64,000 nt of DNA, from NCBI GenBank assembly GCA_025331565.1, contig JAFREQ010000042.1, forward strand, positions 4,122,501 to 4,186,500. Reading direction: 5' to 3'. This document shows, piece by piece, positions 47,001 to 57,780 of this stretch. The translations under genes and the position numbers were made by a program. The stretch comes from Holacanthus passer (lineage: Eukaryota; Chordata; Actinopteri; Pomacanthidae). The stretch's first letter is position 1. Each line of letters begins with the position of its first letter. The notes below the pieces were generated by a model that worked only from the letters and a program-made list of their open reading frames with translations, did not search any database and was not told the origin of the DNA.

Positions 47001-49362
47001 CATAAAGGCAACTTGTTTAGAAAATCAGTTTGTGGAAGATGTTACTTAAGATTTTGATAAATAAGCCACAAAGATGCTTCTTCAAAAAAGACATAAGTTT
47101 TCTCTGCACACAAAATCTGAACATGCATTTTTTTTTTTCACATTTAAGCATCGATAATCTTTAGAGAGCAAAAAGTTTCATGTGATCTTATTTTATGTTT
47201 ACTGTGCTCAGGCCTCACTTGTACACAAGAAATCAATGTGAATTCCTGATTCAAAAAAGTATAATAAAAGACACAGTTTGCGTCCAAAATCACGAAACAC
47301 ACTTCATATATGTTTCACTTAACTCTACAGTTTCTCATCTATTAACTATTAAAGAGATTTAGCACTTAGAGATTAACCCAGGTTTTGCTGAAATGTTAAT
47401 AAGCCCATTGATGATATATATTTGCACATGTATAAATGTTTCATCATTATTTAGTTATCATCCCAACAAGGCAACAGGTTCGGGCACAATCAGAAAAAGT
47501 AACTGACCCTCTGTGAACATGTTCGTTGGTGCTCATTTAGATAAGACTATTGTTACACAATTTCACATTCAGTTATCCAGAATCATAAATCCAACTGACA
47601 AAAGTCAAATATTGACTTAGGTCTCTTTTGGGGACATTACACAGACTTGCATTCATTTCTTGGAGACTTAACTGAACCACTGACACAAAGATCAGGTTTA
47701 CAAAAGTTTTCCAATTTGTCTTTGAAATAAAAATCAGGAGCTCCCTTCCAACTGGTCCTCGGTGAAACTAGATTTGATAAACTTGACCTCAAAGCATAGT
47801 CTCAGTTTGAACATTTGATAAATGTCTCATCAGCAGAACTTAACTATCCCTGTAAAAATTCTTATCTGTTTTTTACTGTTTTATTCTTCACTTACTGCTG
47901 CAGGTTGGACTGCAGCTAACATCACTGGGCACAAAGAGAGGAAGAGCGGCTGCTGGTTGGAGGAACTACAGAGTCGTTCTTTGACATTTCTAAAGTTCCC
48001 CTGATTGTTGTGATGAGAAATGTTGATATGAGAAGAGCATCGCTGTCATTTACAATAAGTCCACATTCCTCATCTGACCTTGTAAAGGCTCAGTTTTGAA
48101 CATGTGGCCTTCACACGCAGCAAATGTTGTCTCTGTTGTTGTTAATGGAAAGACGCCGAAGCCGTGACCTTGAAAATGTTCTTTTTCAACAAATGTTCCC
48201 GACGTGTATCTGGCACAAAGTCATAAATAAGCCAGATAAAATACAGAAGGAAAGTTACAGCCACGTCATAAAAGCACCGTCTATTTATGGACACGGGGGA
48301 AGTGATGGACAAAAGAGAAACTGTCACAGAGAAGAATGTGAGTGTTCACGAACAAACACCGTCAGAGCTGCTTCTCCATTTCGATACACAGAGAAATGTC
48401 ACATGAAGTTTCACAGACGATGACGCTCTAATCAAAGGCTGAAAAACATGTTAGCAGCTCGACACCTTTGTTTTTTGCCACGCGATGCTGAAGTTACCCT
48501 GGATGAAAATATGAAACCCATATGAGCCAATCTAAACTTAAAGTCACTTAATGTAATACACTTTAAAAAGTGGAGTAATTAAGCTCTGCTGCATCCAACT
48601 TGTCTCTGAGGATTTAACCTACAGCCGGATAATCCCCTGCAGACACAAAAGGGATGACTGGGTGAGGCAAGTGGGTCTAAGGTCGGCCTGCGAGCACAGA
48701 CTCAGGAGGATACGAAGGTCTGGCTTTACCCACCGAGTCCTTTTCCACCAGCACGGCCATGACTCGGTCTGACAAACTATCACCTTGAAAACTGCCACAC
48801 CTCTCTGCCTCTATTTTCCTTTTTTTTCCTCGACACAGAAACCAAACCAGTGCGATGTGGGAGGGAATCTGCTGCCAAAGAGACGTCCAGCTGTCAAAGC
48901 TTCACCTCACTTCAGATCGCTGACAGCAGCAGAAACAGAGAGACAGAGAGCTTGAGTTTGGAGGTCGCACTTCAGGGGATTTTCATTCATGCGACACAAT
49001 AGTGCTGCTGTGAAGCACCTGCTTGTGAAACCACTGTCTGATCCAGTTCCCCCAGCGAGCATCCTCAACTTCCTGTTCACGCCGCCGCTCGTGGAGAATC
49101 AAGCCTCATCGTGTTAATTACACAGCAGAAGAAACTCGCTTCCTCGGTTTCTCAATGTGGCCGTGAAACATTTCAGTTTATTGTTAGGAATTAGTGGGAA
49201 AAGTTCTTTAACGCATCCAGCGGCTCTGCAAGAACCGATTAAAGAACGCACAGCGAGCCGGAGATGAGCGGAAAGGTTGTGACCCAACAGTCAGGAAGAG
49301 CCTGAGGCCTGAGGCGGCATGTCGTTAGGAGACAGAGGAGTCATGTGGAGAGCTGACCTGGA

Positions 49363-49404
<42 letters not shown>

Positions 49405-52400
49405 CAGAAATCATGCAGGATGACACATGAACAAGCTGATTAGAGACAGAAATGCAGCTCACGGCTAATTACTGCTCACACTTCTGGTCCAGCTAATGAG
49501 AGCGAGCGTTTCTTACACACTGCTTTATGACGTCCTGCTATTTTAAAGGTGCCCGTCCCTGCGTTACAAAACCGACACACGGGTCGGTCTCTGACGGAGA
49601 ACCAGGCCCGAGGTCTGCCGCATCAAAGCCTCAGGAGCGACCTCACAGGACGGAGAGGAAGCTTTTACTGTCACTAACAGTCTGTCGTCCTGCCGAGTGT
49701 CCACAGTCCTCATCAGAGGATCAGGCCTGGACAAACGTCAACATCACAACATGAGACAAAAGTTACAGCTGAAACCATTCAGACAACTACTTTTTTTGAT
49801 TATTTGTTCATAGTTAGTCACTTTTTAATTTTTCAAACAGATGTAGTTCCAGTCTCTAAAGCATTTGTTGTTTTTCTTGATCTTATATGATGGTAAATTA
49901 ATTATCTTTGGACTGTTGGTCAAAACAAATGGTCAAGCACCTAAAGTCAAAGGCTGAGGAGTCGAGAGGAAAAGAAATGAGGGGAAGTCTTAAAACCAAT
50001 AATCAAAGCCAGCTGTTGTGTTTGTGAAGCTTATTTTCTTGTTGATTTTCTGATTTCTGAGATTCTCTGACTAATTTTTTTTTATGTTTTAATGAGTATT
50101 AGTGTATTTTGCTATTTTGAATCAGCAATTTCTTAATTTGTTAGGAAGTTTCTTGGAAGGAACATTGTAATTTCTAGAGAAAATAGATAAAAGTTATTTT
50201 TTCATATCTTTTGTTGCTTGTTTTTTTTTTTTTTTTTTATTCTGCCAGAAATTCATTCCAAGTGCATCAAATTAAAACTTTATTTTCCTTATAATTGGCA
50301 CCAAATGACTCCTTTTGGGGGAACATCATGGAAAATGATCAGTGTTAAGTGAAACTCCTTTAATGGATCATCATCATCCCTCAATGGATTTCCTGTCAGA
50401 CAAATTTCAAGTCACCTGATCGATCAATACAGGACGAACGGTGTGTATCATTAACAGATGAGTTATTAAAGTGACAAAAGTAAAGCTCCGATTCTTTGCT
50501 CTCTTCCATCTGGTCTGTCACACAAACCTCATCTTGGCTGAGACTGAGGTTTTCTTCCTGCTACTGACGAGACACACTCGACACCTGACACACACATGTT
50601 CGGACCAACACACACACAATGTCAGACCACAGAAAATCACAGCAGACAAGCAGCCGATCACGTCTCTACTCTCAGACTGTATTTATTCCAGCTCATTATG
50701 TCTGTAGGTTCTTTTCTACATCAAACAATCTCTGATTTAAAATGGCGTCCTCAGTCGGAGGAGACGACTCTCTGAGCAAACAGAGCTCTTACAGAGCGAC
50801 TCGGAGGTAACAGATGGCTCCCTGCGGCAGAGCTCACTAACAGGCCTCTGCACATATCATATCCAATTAAAACTCCGCCAGCACATGCTTTCCAATTACA
50901 GGGCGAGATTTACAGGCCTGGAGCAGGTCTAATCCAACAGAATACGGCCGGGACGCAGCGACGGAGGGCGAGAAGAAACGGCAGAGAGCAGCAACAAGTG
51001 GGTGTAGAAACAAAACCAGCAGGTGAGAGGAAGAGGAGGTTGATATCAGACTGAGACAAAGAGAGGGGGAACTACACAACAATGGTTAACCTGGGCTCTA
51101 TGTACCTTCCCACTGATAACATTAATAATAAGGGTTGATAATGTGTGCGAGTGCATGAGTGTGGAGCTGCAAGAATAAATCGATTGGCTGATCTACAGAA
51201 AATTTACCTGCGACTATTTTAAGTTTTCACGCAAAGTGCTAAATGTTCTCTAGTTCCAGCCTCTCAAATGTGACGATTTGCAGCTTTTCGTCGTCATATA
51301 TAGTCAGACAAGACAAGCAAACTGAAGACAATGCCATGGCCTCTTTTAGCATTTCATAGACTACGCGATTAATCGATTAAATGGAAAATTGATTAGATGC
51401 AGATGAGTCGTTTGGTATTCCTACAACCCTGATTCCAAAACAGTTGGGACGCTGTGTGACACATAAATAAATGTGATCATTTGCTGATCCTTATTGACAT
51501 ATACTCAATTGAAAATAGGACAAAGACAATATATTTAATGTTTGACCTAATCAACTTAATTGATTTCTGTAAATATCTGCATATTCTGAATTTGATGGCA
51601 GCAGCATGTTTCAAACAAAAGACTGTGAAAGTTGTGGACTGATCCAAAAACAACTGTTTGGATCAGTCCACAGGTAAACAGGTTCATTGGTAACAGGTGA
51701 TAGTATCATGATTGGGTATGAAAGGTTCATCCTGGAAAGACTCAGTCGTTCACAGAGAGGATGGAGAGAGGTTCAACACTTTGTCGAACACATGATTGTA
51801 TAAAGGAGATTAATACATGGACTCAGGAAGACTTTGTAAAAGTGTTGTCAGTAAACATAGTTTGTTGCTGACACAGCGTCCCAACTTTTGGAAGTGGTAC
51901 AACCTGTTAACTCCTGAACAGACCCTGCATACTGAAGTAATGAGCTAACGATGACTACGCAGCAAAACCCGACACATGTGGGTCTGATAAACTGCATGTG
52001 GTCTGAGAGGAAACAGTAGCAGAGAGAAGATGACAGGCCGGCATTTAATGTGCTTTACTCCTCTAGAAGATATATATATGTAAATATATATAGAGAGAGA
52101 GAGGGCAGAAGAAAATGTGGCGCCAGCCTGAGAGGAGGAGGATCACGACCCTCAGGAGGTCTTTTCATCTCGACCTCTTTACTGCCACTTCAGACACACT
52201 CAGTCACGCCCCAAGCCGGAGCCTCCATCACCTCCCTGTCCTCCTCTGTACGAGCACATGACGGGAGGGGAATCACACAGGCGGCCTTCGGGCTCACGGC
52301 GAGGCTCCGGCACATGACGGCGACTGACTCTCGGTCTTCATATAGGAACCTCGAGCCACAGAGACGCACTTCAGAAAGGTCCAAAATAATACAAAGGGTG

Positions 52401-53661
52401 ACCAATGGATTCGACTGCAGCAGAGCTCAGTACAGTGAAGAGCTCATCAACATTCCTCAGGGCAGCTTCGCCGCGCTGTCGAGGGGTCTGCTCACGCACA
52501 CACACACACACACACACAGGAAACCGTGTGTGTGGAGTGTGCTGCGCTTCAGGGGGGCCGGCTGTTGTTTGACCGGAGCCTCGCTGGCATCTGTCCACGC
52601 CACAGAGTTTTGAGTCACAGCGAAGGAGCAGTGAGTCAGAGTTTAAGACTACGTGAGACTGTCATGAATGTGTAGAGAAGAAGACGAGAGAACAAGAGGT
52701 GGATTTTCTTACAAACGAGAGTTAATGGAATAAGCTATGTCCTTTCATTAAACTTAAAAATATAACAGTTATTTCTTCATATGATTCATTTTTTCAGGTC
52801 TTTACTATCTACATTATACTAGTTTTCTTGTATATGTTGAAAAAACAATTAAAAAAAAAACCAATATAATAAAAAGTTGAGGACGAAATCTGATGTGTCG
52901 TATCTTTATGAATATATAACAATATTGTCTGAATAAACCAATAAACCAAAACAAACGTTTAACGAATGTAACAATCATCACTTTGTATTTGAGTATATTA
53001 CCAAAATATTGGTTCTTGGATTTTTTTTTAAATATAATTGTGATCTACCTATATGTGATTTTCCATCACTAACTACATAATAATAGATCATAAACATTAC
53101 ATACAATAAATACATATTATATAGGATTTTTGCCAGTGAAAAAGTTCTAGTACAATATTTTTAGGTATTATAAGAATTATGGGTAAACTACTTGCAAGAA
53201 GTATGACTCAAGGCGTATTCTAAAACTAACTTAAAAAGGGGTGGAAAAAGAAATGTATTTTGTTCATATAGGCCAATTAAATAACTCGTGTACATGAAAG
53301 ATTAGATATATGAGTAAAACATAAAATACATCTAATGATGTTTGGTTGACGAACAGATTAAAATATTCATTAATACAACAGAAGTACTGCTCATACATTA
53401 AAGTATCAGTATGAATATATCACTGATAGAATAAGAATAATAACTTGGTACTTAGTAAAACTGCACGTCTCAACATATTTGAGGTGAAACACTGAGATTA
53501 AATCTGTGTAGACAAAGAAAACAGCTGAACTAGTCAAAAGTATGAAAGTGTGTTTCCAGGGTTCAAGCACAAACACACACTTTGATAAACAGTGTGCAGG
53601 TGAACTCACCTTTGACAGCAGCCCCCAGCAGCAACACCACACACAGATGACTGAGATTCAT
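37830..53661 (-). CDS. muc13: Transmembrane mucin, MUC13-like (13 coding exons; frame broken in mucin exon)
   Basis: Predicted epithelial cell-surface mucin. Coding exons, 5' to 3': 53661-53610, 44592-42336, 41736-41638, 41548-41439, 41355-41297, 41207-41071, 40985-40851, 40238-40196, 40015-39978, 39875-39791, 38980-38782, 38349-38317, 37958-37830. All are GT-AG and all join in phase except that the mucin exon has one base too many (2257 nt between two phase-1 introns). Domain order signal peptide, PTS repeats, EGF, SEA, EGF, EGF-like, membrane helix, short tail matches MUC13. HEG1 was rejected because it lacks an SEA domain. The total would be about 1125 codons if the frame were continuous. 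Ortholog naming rests on architecture, because mucin repeats do not conserve sequence; fish have more than one muc13-like gene. Confidence 0.75.
38039..38072. repeat. (CA)n microsatellite in muc13 intron
   Basis: Uninterrupted CA tract between the last two coding exons. Confidence 0.95.
39510..39560 (+). mobile_element. LINE-type 3' tail fragment
   Basis: 'gaattttcccactgtgggatgaataaaggtttatcttatcttatctt' is the typical 3' end of fish LINE-derived repeats, ending in short tandem (TTATC) units. Only the tail is left. In a muc13 intron, antisense. Confidence 0.55.
39882..39905. repeat. (CA)n microsatellite beside the membrane-helix exon acceptor
   Basis: On the minus strand this is a GT run 7 nt upstream of the muc13 exon at 39875, standing where a polypyrimidine tract is expected. 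Length variation might affect splicing. Confidence 0.9.
39978..40985 (-). other. muc13: muc13 EGF-like domains 2 and 3 (three exons)
   Basis: Exon 40985-40851 holds a six-cysteine EGF (NLCEQEPLPCDD, TSCKN, AVCSCKPGY, NTVC). Exons 40238-40196 and 40015-39978 make a shorter unit (ACPSGQKAVKNQCEP, CSFGYSGFNCND) with four cysteines, a partial EGF directly before the membrane helix. Confidence 0.75.
41071..41548 (-). other. muc13: muc13 SEA domain (three exons)
   Basis: Exons 41548-41439, 41355-41297 and 41207-41071 encode FPGRLRLVSLIFTSAMSD, LAVALRNEPGYKWSEVVKLE and QGSVIATVNNIFENTN. The GSVIA motif matches the GSVVV-type SEA autoproteolysis site; cleavage would fall between Gly (41203-41201) and Ser (41200-41198). 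SEA cleavage leaves a non-covalent heterodimer at the cell surface. Confidence 0.8.
41638..41736 (-). other. muc13: muc13 EGF-like domain 1
   Basis: Six cysteines in the pattern ACPAALCPSMSVC, NGTCQC, NDRC, phase 1 on both sides, placed between the mucin repeats and the SEA domain as in MUC13. If the upstream frame is shifted as in this sequence, a TAA at 41694-41696 would be met within this exon. Confidence 0.8.
42336..44592 (-). other. muc13: muc13 mucin (PTS) exon with about 57 tandem repeats
   Basis: One 2257-nt exon (acceptor TTTGTAG|GACAG, donor CATAG|GTTCG). It encodes tandem 12-residue units of the type STSTPTTPDNST and 13-residue units of the type STPTSTPTTPTNN, over 60% Ser/Thr, for dense O-glycosylation. 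Every unit also has an N-glycosylation sequon (DNST or NNST). The exon ends in a non-repetitive Thr-rich stalk (TTATPTTTISTGATVPVI). Units 11-13, 15-17 and 21-23 repeat the same variant order, showing multi-unit duplications. A 28-nt unit at 42518-42545 shifts the frame. Confidence 0.85.
42424..44581. repeat. 36/39-bp coding minisatellite
   Basis: DNA-level array whose plus-strand unit is gtagatgtgctgttgtccggtgtggttggagtgctc (36 bp in all), or the 39-bp form with TTGGTGGGTGTGG in place of TCCGGTGTGG. About 57 units. Both strands lack stops in several frames, producing long shadow ORFs. Strong strand asymmetry: the plus strand is G/T-rich with very little C. Confidence 0.97.
49366..49401. repeat. 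(GT)n microsatellite
   Basis: Uninterrupted TG tract in muc13 intron 1. Confidence 0.95.
49783..49950 (+). repeat. AT-rich dispersed fish repeat, copy 4 (partial)
   Basis: In muc13 intron 1. Shares 'agttccagtctctaaa', 'ttcttgatcttatatgatggtaaatta' and 'tttggactgttggtcaaaac' with the family. Confidence 0.55.
51180..51408 (+). repeat. AT-rich dispersed fish repeat, copy 5
   Basis: In muc13 intron 1, directly upstream of the TIR element. Shares 'ctagttccagcctctcaaatg', 'agacaagacaagcaaactgaagac' and 'gattaatcgattaaatgga' with the family. Confidence 0.6.
51421..51905. mobile_element. Non-autonomous DNA transposon with terminal inverted repeats
   Basis: Left terminus TTCCAAAACAGTTGGGACGC... (51433-51457) pairs with right terminus ...GCGTCCCAACTTTTGGAA (51871-51893), 23 of 25 positions with a 2-nt gap. 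TACAACC stands outside each end in the same orientation (51422-51428, 51898-51904), possibly a duplicated target or element edge. The internal text (cagtcgttcacagagaggatg, caggtaaacaggttcattgg) is a common teleost repeat; superfamily not assigned with certainty. No transposase ORF. Confidence 0.75.
51633..51672. repeat. Perfect 16-bp hairpin inside the TIR element
   Basis: TGTGGACTGATCCAAA (51633-51648) and its exact reverse complement (51657-51672) flank the 8-nt loop AACAACTG. Confidence 0.95.
52496..52518. repeat. (CA)n microsatellite
   Basis: Uninterrupted CA tract in muc13 intron 1. Confidence 0.92.
53610..53661 (-). other. muc13: muc13 signal-peptide exon
   Basis: Encodes MNLSHLCVVLLLGAAVK and one base of the next codon (Gly on joining). 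This is a short n-region, hydrophobic core and small-residue cleavage region, a classic signal peptide filling the first exon. Donor AAAG|GTGAGT. An A at -3 of the ATG gives a good initiation context. Confidence 0.8.
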
Positions 53662-53830
53662 CTTCAAGTCTTCAAGTGTGACTCAGTAAAACCCGCAGGA
53701 CTCCTGAAGTCGCTCTGAATCTAACGGTGCCTCGGCTTCCTCTGCTGCTACTAACAGGTGGTTCAGACTCAAGCTGCAGCCTGGAGCATTAAAGGCTTTG
53801 GTCCCGCCCCTGATTGGCTGCTCCTCCTGT
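53662..53830 (-). promoter_or_regulatory. muc13 5' UTR and proximal promoter
   Basis: On the minus strand, a CCAAT box in AGCCAATCA (53811-53819) sits next to a GC box (GGGGCGGG, 53803-53810). A weak TATA-like CTTTAAT is at about 53790-53796, and an E-box CACCTG follows. The start codon at 53661 lies about 130 nt downstream of the TATA-like site. The spacing is typical of a vertebrate promoter. Confidence 0.5.
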
Positions 53831-55689
53831 CGCTCATCATTAGCTGCAGGACTCTGCCCCCATCCAGGATGTGGACCAGACCCTGAAACCTGCTCTCAAC
53901 GATACAGGAGAACTGCTGGACAATGAGTCTGTTTTTAGCTGACTGTTTACAGAGAGAAGGAAATATGTGGTTTGATTGAGGAACTTTGGCTTTAGTTTCA
54001 TATGACAAACAACAATATGACGTATCACAGCAAAACAAAGCCCTGTTAAAATACATTACGTACATTCAAGCAAAACTGATGATACATCCAATAGTTTCTT
54101 CACTTAAAACCATAAATCTCAACCTCTTGGACTAAAAGTCAGAGGATCAACAATCTCAGAAGTCGTCAGCTATTGTCTGATGATTTCACTTCTGGGGGCG
54201 ACGACCGTTGTTTCAGGGCTTCAGCGATAGTCGAGGGTTCTGAGTTTTCCACGTCTTTTGCTTCCATGTGGACGATTTACCAAACGTGATTGGTCGATAA
54301 CAACTCGGACGACAAACCAGAACACTTCTGATACCAAAATCTACAGCGATGAGGGGATCGCCAAATCATTAGGGTTCAACATCTGGGAGACATGAATGTG
54401 TATTTTGTGCCAATTTCATCTCCCACTGGTGGCGCCAGACGAAAAATTCACCAAACTCATTAAATGATTCATCCTCTGGGGATTGTGAACATCTGTACAC
54501 GATGTTATGGAAATCCATCTGACAGTTACGTCATGTCATAAAAACCTCAAAGCTAACTTCATGGTGCTGGAGGAAATCAGGAAATCAGTTAAGTCAGTGT
54601 GATTCATTCTCTGTGGACAATGAACACCTGTGGGAAATTCTACAGTGACCCATCCGATAGGCGATAAGATATTTCACTCTGGACCAAAGGCCAACGTTGC
54701 CAAAGAGCCGCGCCCTTAACATGACTGCGAATACCATTAAGAATGAGGTCACCATGAACCGAGATGAAACCTGTGTTGAATATTTGCAAACTAAATAATT
54801 CTGTGTTCACAAGGAAATTCCTCTCATATCTGACAGACTCCATCATATTTATTCTATTAATAGGTTTGGACACACATGACTGTATTGCTATACTTTTAAT
54901 CTGATACATTACTTACTTGTTCTCTTCTTTTTGTGGTGTCAGACTCCAAAGTTTACTTCAGAAGATCTGAATCAAACTTTGGCCTCATGACAACAACATC
55001 AACCACGACACGGGTCACATTGACTTTGAAATGAATTTGACGTCTGTGGAGTCCAACTTAATGAGTCATGTGATCAATGATATTCAAACAACTGATGTGA
55101 GCAAATGTTTAGGTTTATTATAACGGTCGTGCTGTGGTTGGCAGTGAGAGACAGCGGTGTGTTAATTTGTTTTCTGGACACTCGGGTTTATAATGAGCCT
55201 TTTTTAAAAGTATGATATCAACATCCATCACAAGAGCTTTTTTTCTTTCTGATGGACTCATTCAGAACATACTAAACTCCACTATCATCCCTTCTCTTCA
55301 TGTGGTTAAGGTGGATTTCTTAATGGGTTCGACCTCCTTAAAAAGTGGTTATGTAACCTCTGAGACAACGTTAGGAAGAAAACAAGCAACTGCTGACAGA
55401 CCCTTGTTATTTGCTCCACTTGACTTGGGAGCTTAAAAGTTCAGTTTATCCAAATCACAAACTTTCTTCCCATCTCAGTGGCATCAAATCACCTAGATAC
55501 TGTATTTTTGATTTTATTTGCTGAGGTTTTGAGACCGATTGACGCTGTTTGTGGCACTAAAAGTAATTTGAAAACTACATATCTCAAACTGAAGCTCCAT
55601 CCATTTTAACATCCTAACATCAAGTGTCTTTTTTTAGAAACAATGCCCACGCAAATGAGGATGTTCCACACAATGCAAATCCTGACAGC

Positions 55690-55870
55690 AATATGGAAAT
55701 AGAGAAAACAATAAGAGAAATAATTTGCATCTATGCCGATGACACTGCACTTCATGGAAATTTTAGAAGAACTTGAGCAAGACCACATAATATATCCAGT
55801 TTGTTAAAAGACTTTTATTTTACTCTTAATCAGCCATTTAGCAATCTGTAAAATCTTGTGTCCAAATCTA
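55690..55870 (+). pseudogene. Possible decayed LINE reverse-transcriptase relic
   Basis: The plus-strand frame reads ICIYADDTALHGNF, matching the catalytic YADD block of non-LTR reverse transcriptases. About 20-25 residues later, across two stops, TLNQPFSNL-NLVSKSM resembles the usual L-NLKLVLN-KTK-M block at the right spacing. Upstream RT blocks are not recognisable. The evidence is a short motif pair only. Confidence 0.3.
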
Positions 55871-57732
55871 TGTGCATAACCTCAACTGACAATCACGGCT
55901 AAAATCCTAGTACCTCATTTACTGTTCATTTACTCTACTTCACTTCATTTAATACAGACTGATCTACTTGAACATTCATGTTTTGATTCAGATACAACAT
56001 AGAAAAGATTTTTGAAAAATGTAGCATTAACTTCATTTATGTGAGTAAGGCCGCTTCCATTAGGTTGGTAAAAGTATAGAAATTAAATTAAATATATCAT
56101 CAGAATTAGGGAAAAAAATGTCTGGAGCTATGTAGAAGAAAATTCAGACTGATATCTTTACAAGTGACCCTGGATCATAAAGTCACTTCAGGGGATGAAT
56201 CAGTGTCTATAACTTAGACTGGACATAAAAAATGAGGTTAGAAGAACAAGCAATGGATTCGTTTCTAATCATCTAATAAAACTTTGACTTGCATCAAAAC
56301 AAGCTACCAGAACAGAAGGTTGATTTAATGCAGAAGTAAAAAAAGTTAATGAGTAAATATCACTGGAACATATCGCAGCTTTTAATGACTGAAATGACTG
56401 TGGTAAAAAAACCTGGTTCAAACCTGGAGTCTGACCTGGCATCAGTTCATCACATGTTACACAATATCTGGTTTTTCACACCCAGATCCTCCCAGAAGCA
56501 ACTGATGCTTCCAGAACATGTCGATGTGTTTATGACCTACCTTTGTACCCGTCACCGTCCACTCCCTCTGTACCTCAAGACCACGCGTGATAAAAGCTCA
56601 GTTGCTATTTTCCGATTAGGTTTTGTTTCTTTGAAAATTCCATTGGCTCAATTTTATTGCACAACAGACTTTTTTATATTTGTTTAATTGTGGATGTCAC
56701 AACAGGGCGACGATGAAGAAAAGCAAACAGGAGAGATGGACAATAAAAGATGGTTATCTGACCATCAAATGAAGCCTCTGTTATGTTATGAATGAGTACA
56801 ATTGAAGGCCGAGCGTTTCTGAGACGTCTTTAAACTAGGTCAGCCAACATTAAAAAAATCCTGACTGATTATCAGGAAGTGTTTATTTTCTTTCTGAAGC
56901 CGAGACGCATGAGTGACTGATTGTTTCTGTAAGTGGATTAGTCAGTGCGTCGAGTTTGGGACACACACGTCAAACACACACAAGTTAGAATAATGTCAAG
57001 AGTTCGTCACAACAATAAAAGTCCGAATATCACACATTTCTCGCAACATGTTTCAACATATCTTCAGTTTTGAAACAGTTACATGAAATATGAGCAATGA
57101 TCAAGGCAGCGTTTTTATTCCGGAGCCTGCAGGTATGTTGTGTTATTGTTTAACCAAGGAGGGAGAACTTTATCAACATTCACGGTTAATTCCTCACTGC
57201 GACCTTTCAGCTGTTCGACATATTCATTTTCCAGGCAAATTCACTCACTATCTCTTCTCATTCTCCGTGTTGCCACAGCACAGCTTTTATTGCTCTGCCC
57301 CGGGACGCTCCTTCATTAGAGACACAACAAATCTCCCCACATGTGCATCAACACACGCACCTCGCTGGCCTCGCTCTTATCTCATGCAAATAGTCCAGGA
57401 CGTTGCAACATATTTCAATACCTCGTGTTGATTTTCAACCTGGCAACCACCAGGATTAATTCCAGAGGCCTTTCAGTGTTGGCACCAGTTATTTCAGGAC
57501 TCGACTCAGGGGAAAGGTTTGCAGCTCTTAATATTGTACAAGGTCATTTTCAGGTTTTATTTTCTGTTGTCGATGGATTACTTCATTCTCTGTTTCCTGA
57601 AGAAAATACGTTTGCTTTTTTTTTTTTTTTTGACCAAAGAGCAAGAAAAACAATCTAACGTTGGTTAAAGACGACCAAAGTTAATCACGTCAAAGTAATA
57701 AAAGTCAACTTTTTAACATGTTTTTATCCTTT

Positions 57733-57780
57733 TAAGATATTTCTTTATTCATCCCACAATGGGGAAATTTACAGATTTTA
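57733..57780 (-). mobile_element. LINE-type 3' tail fragment (reverse orientation)
   Basis: The minus strand reads 'aaatttccccattgtgggatgaataaagaaatatctta', the same tail as at 39510-39560 but inverted. Confidence 0.5.

Larger units (their letters stand above)
44593..53609 (-). other. muc13 intron 1 (about 9 kb)
   Basis: Separates the signal-peptide exon from the mucin exon. Contains (GT)n at 49366-49401, a T19 run at 50221-50239, dispersed repeat copies 4 and 5, the TIR element at 51421-51905, an AT/GA simple repeat at about 52068-52103 and (CA)n at 52496-52518. The ORF at 52050-52613 is discussed under rejected items. No extra exon supported. Confidence 0.6.

Noticed and set aside
52050..52613. 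187-codon plus-strand ORF in muc13 intron 1
   Set aside because: Starts in AT/GA simple repeat, runs through a (CA)n tract (THTHTHTH), no domain and no splice context. Likely chance.
37830..53661. HEG1 instead of MUC13
   Set aside because: An SEA domain with a GS cleavage motif lies between EGF domains and the tail lacks the HEG1-type end; the order matches MUC13.
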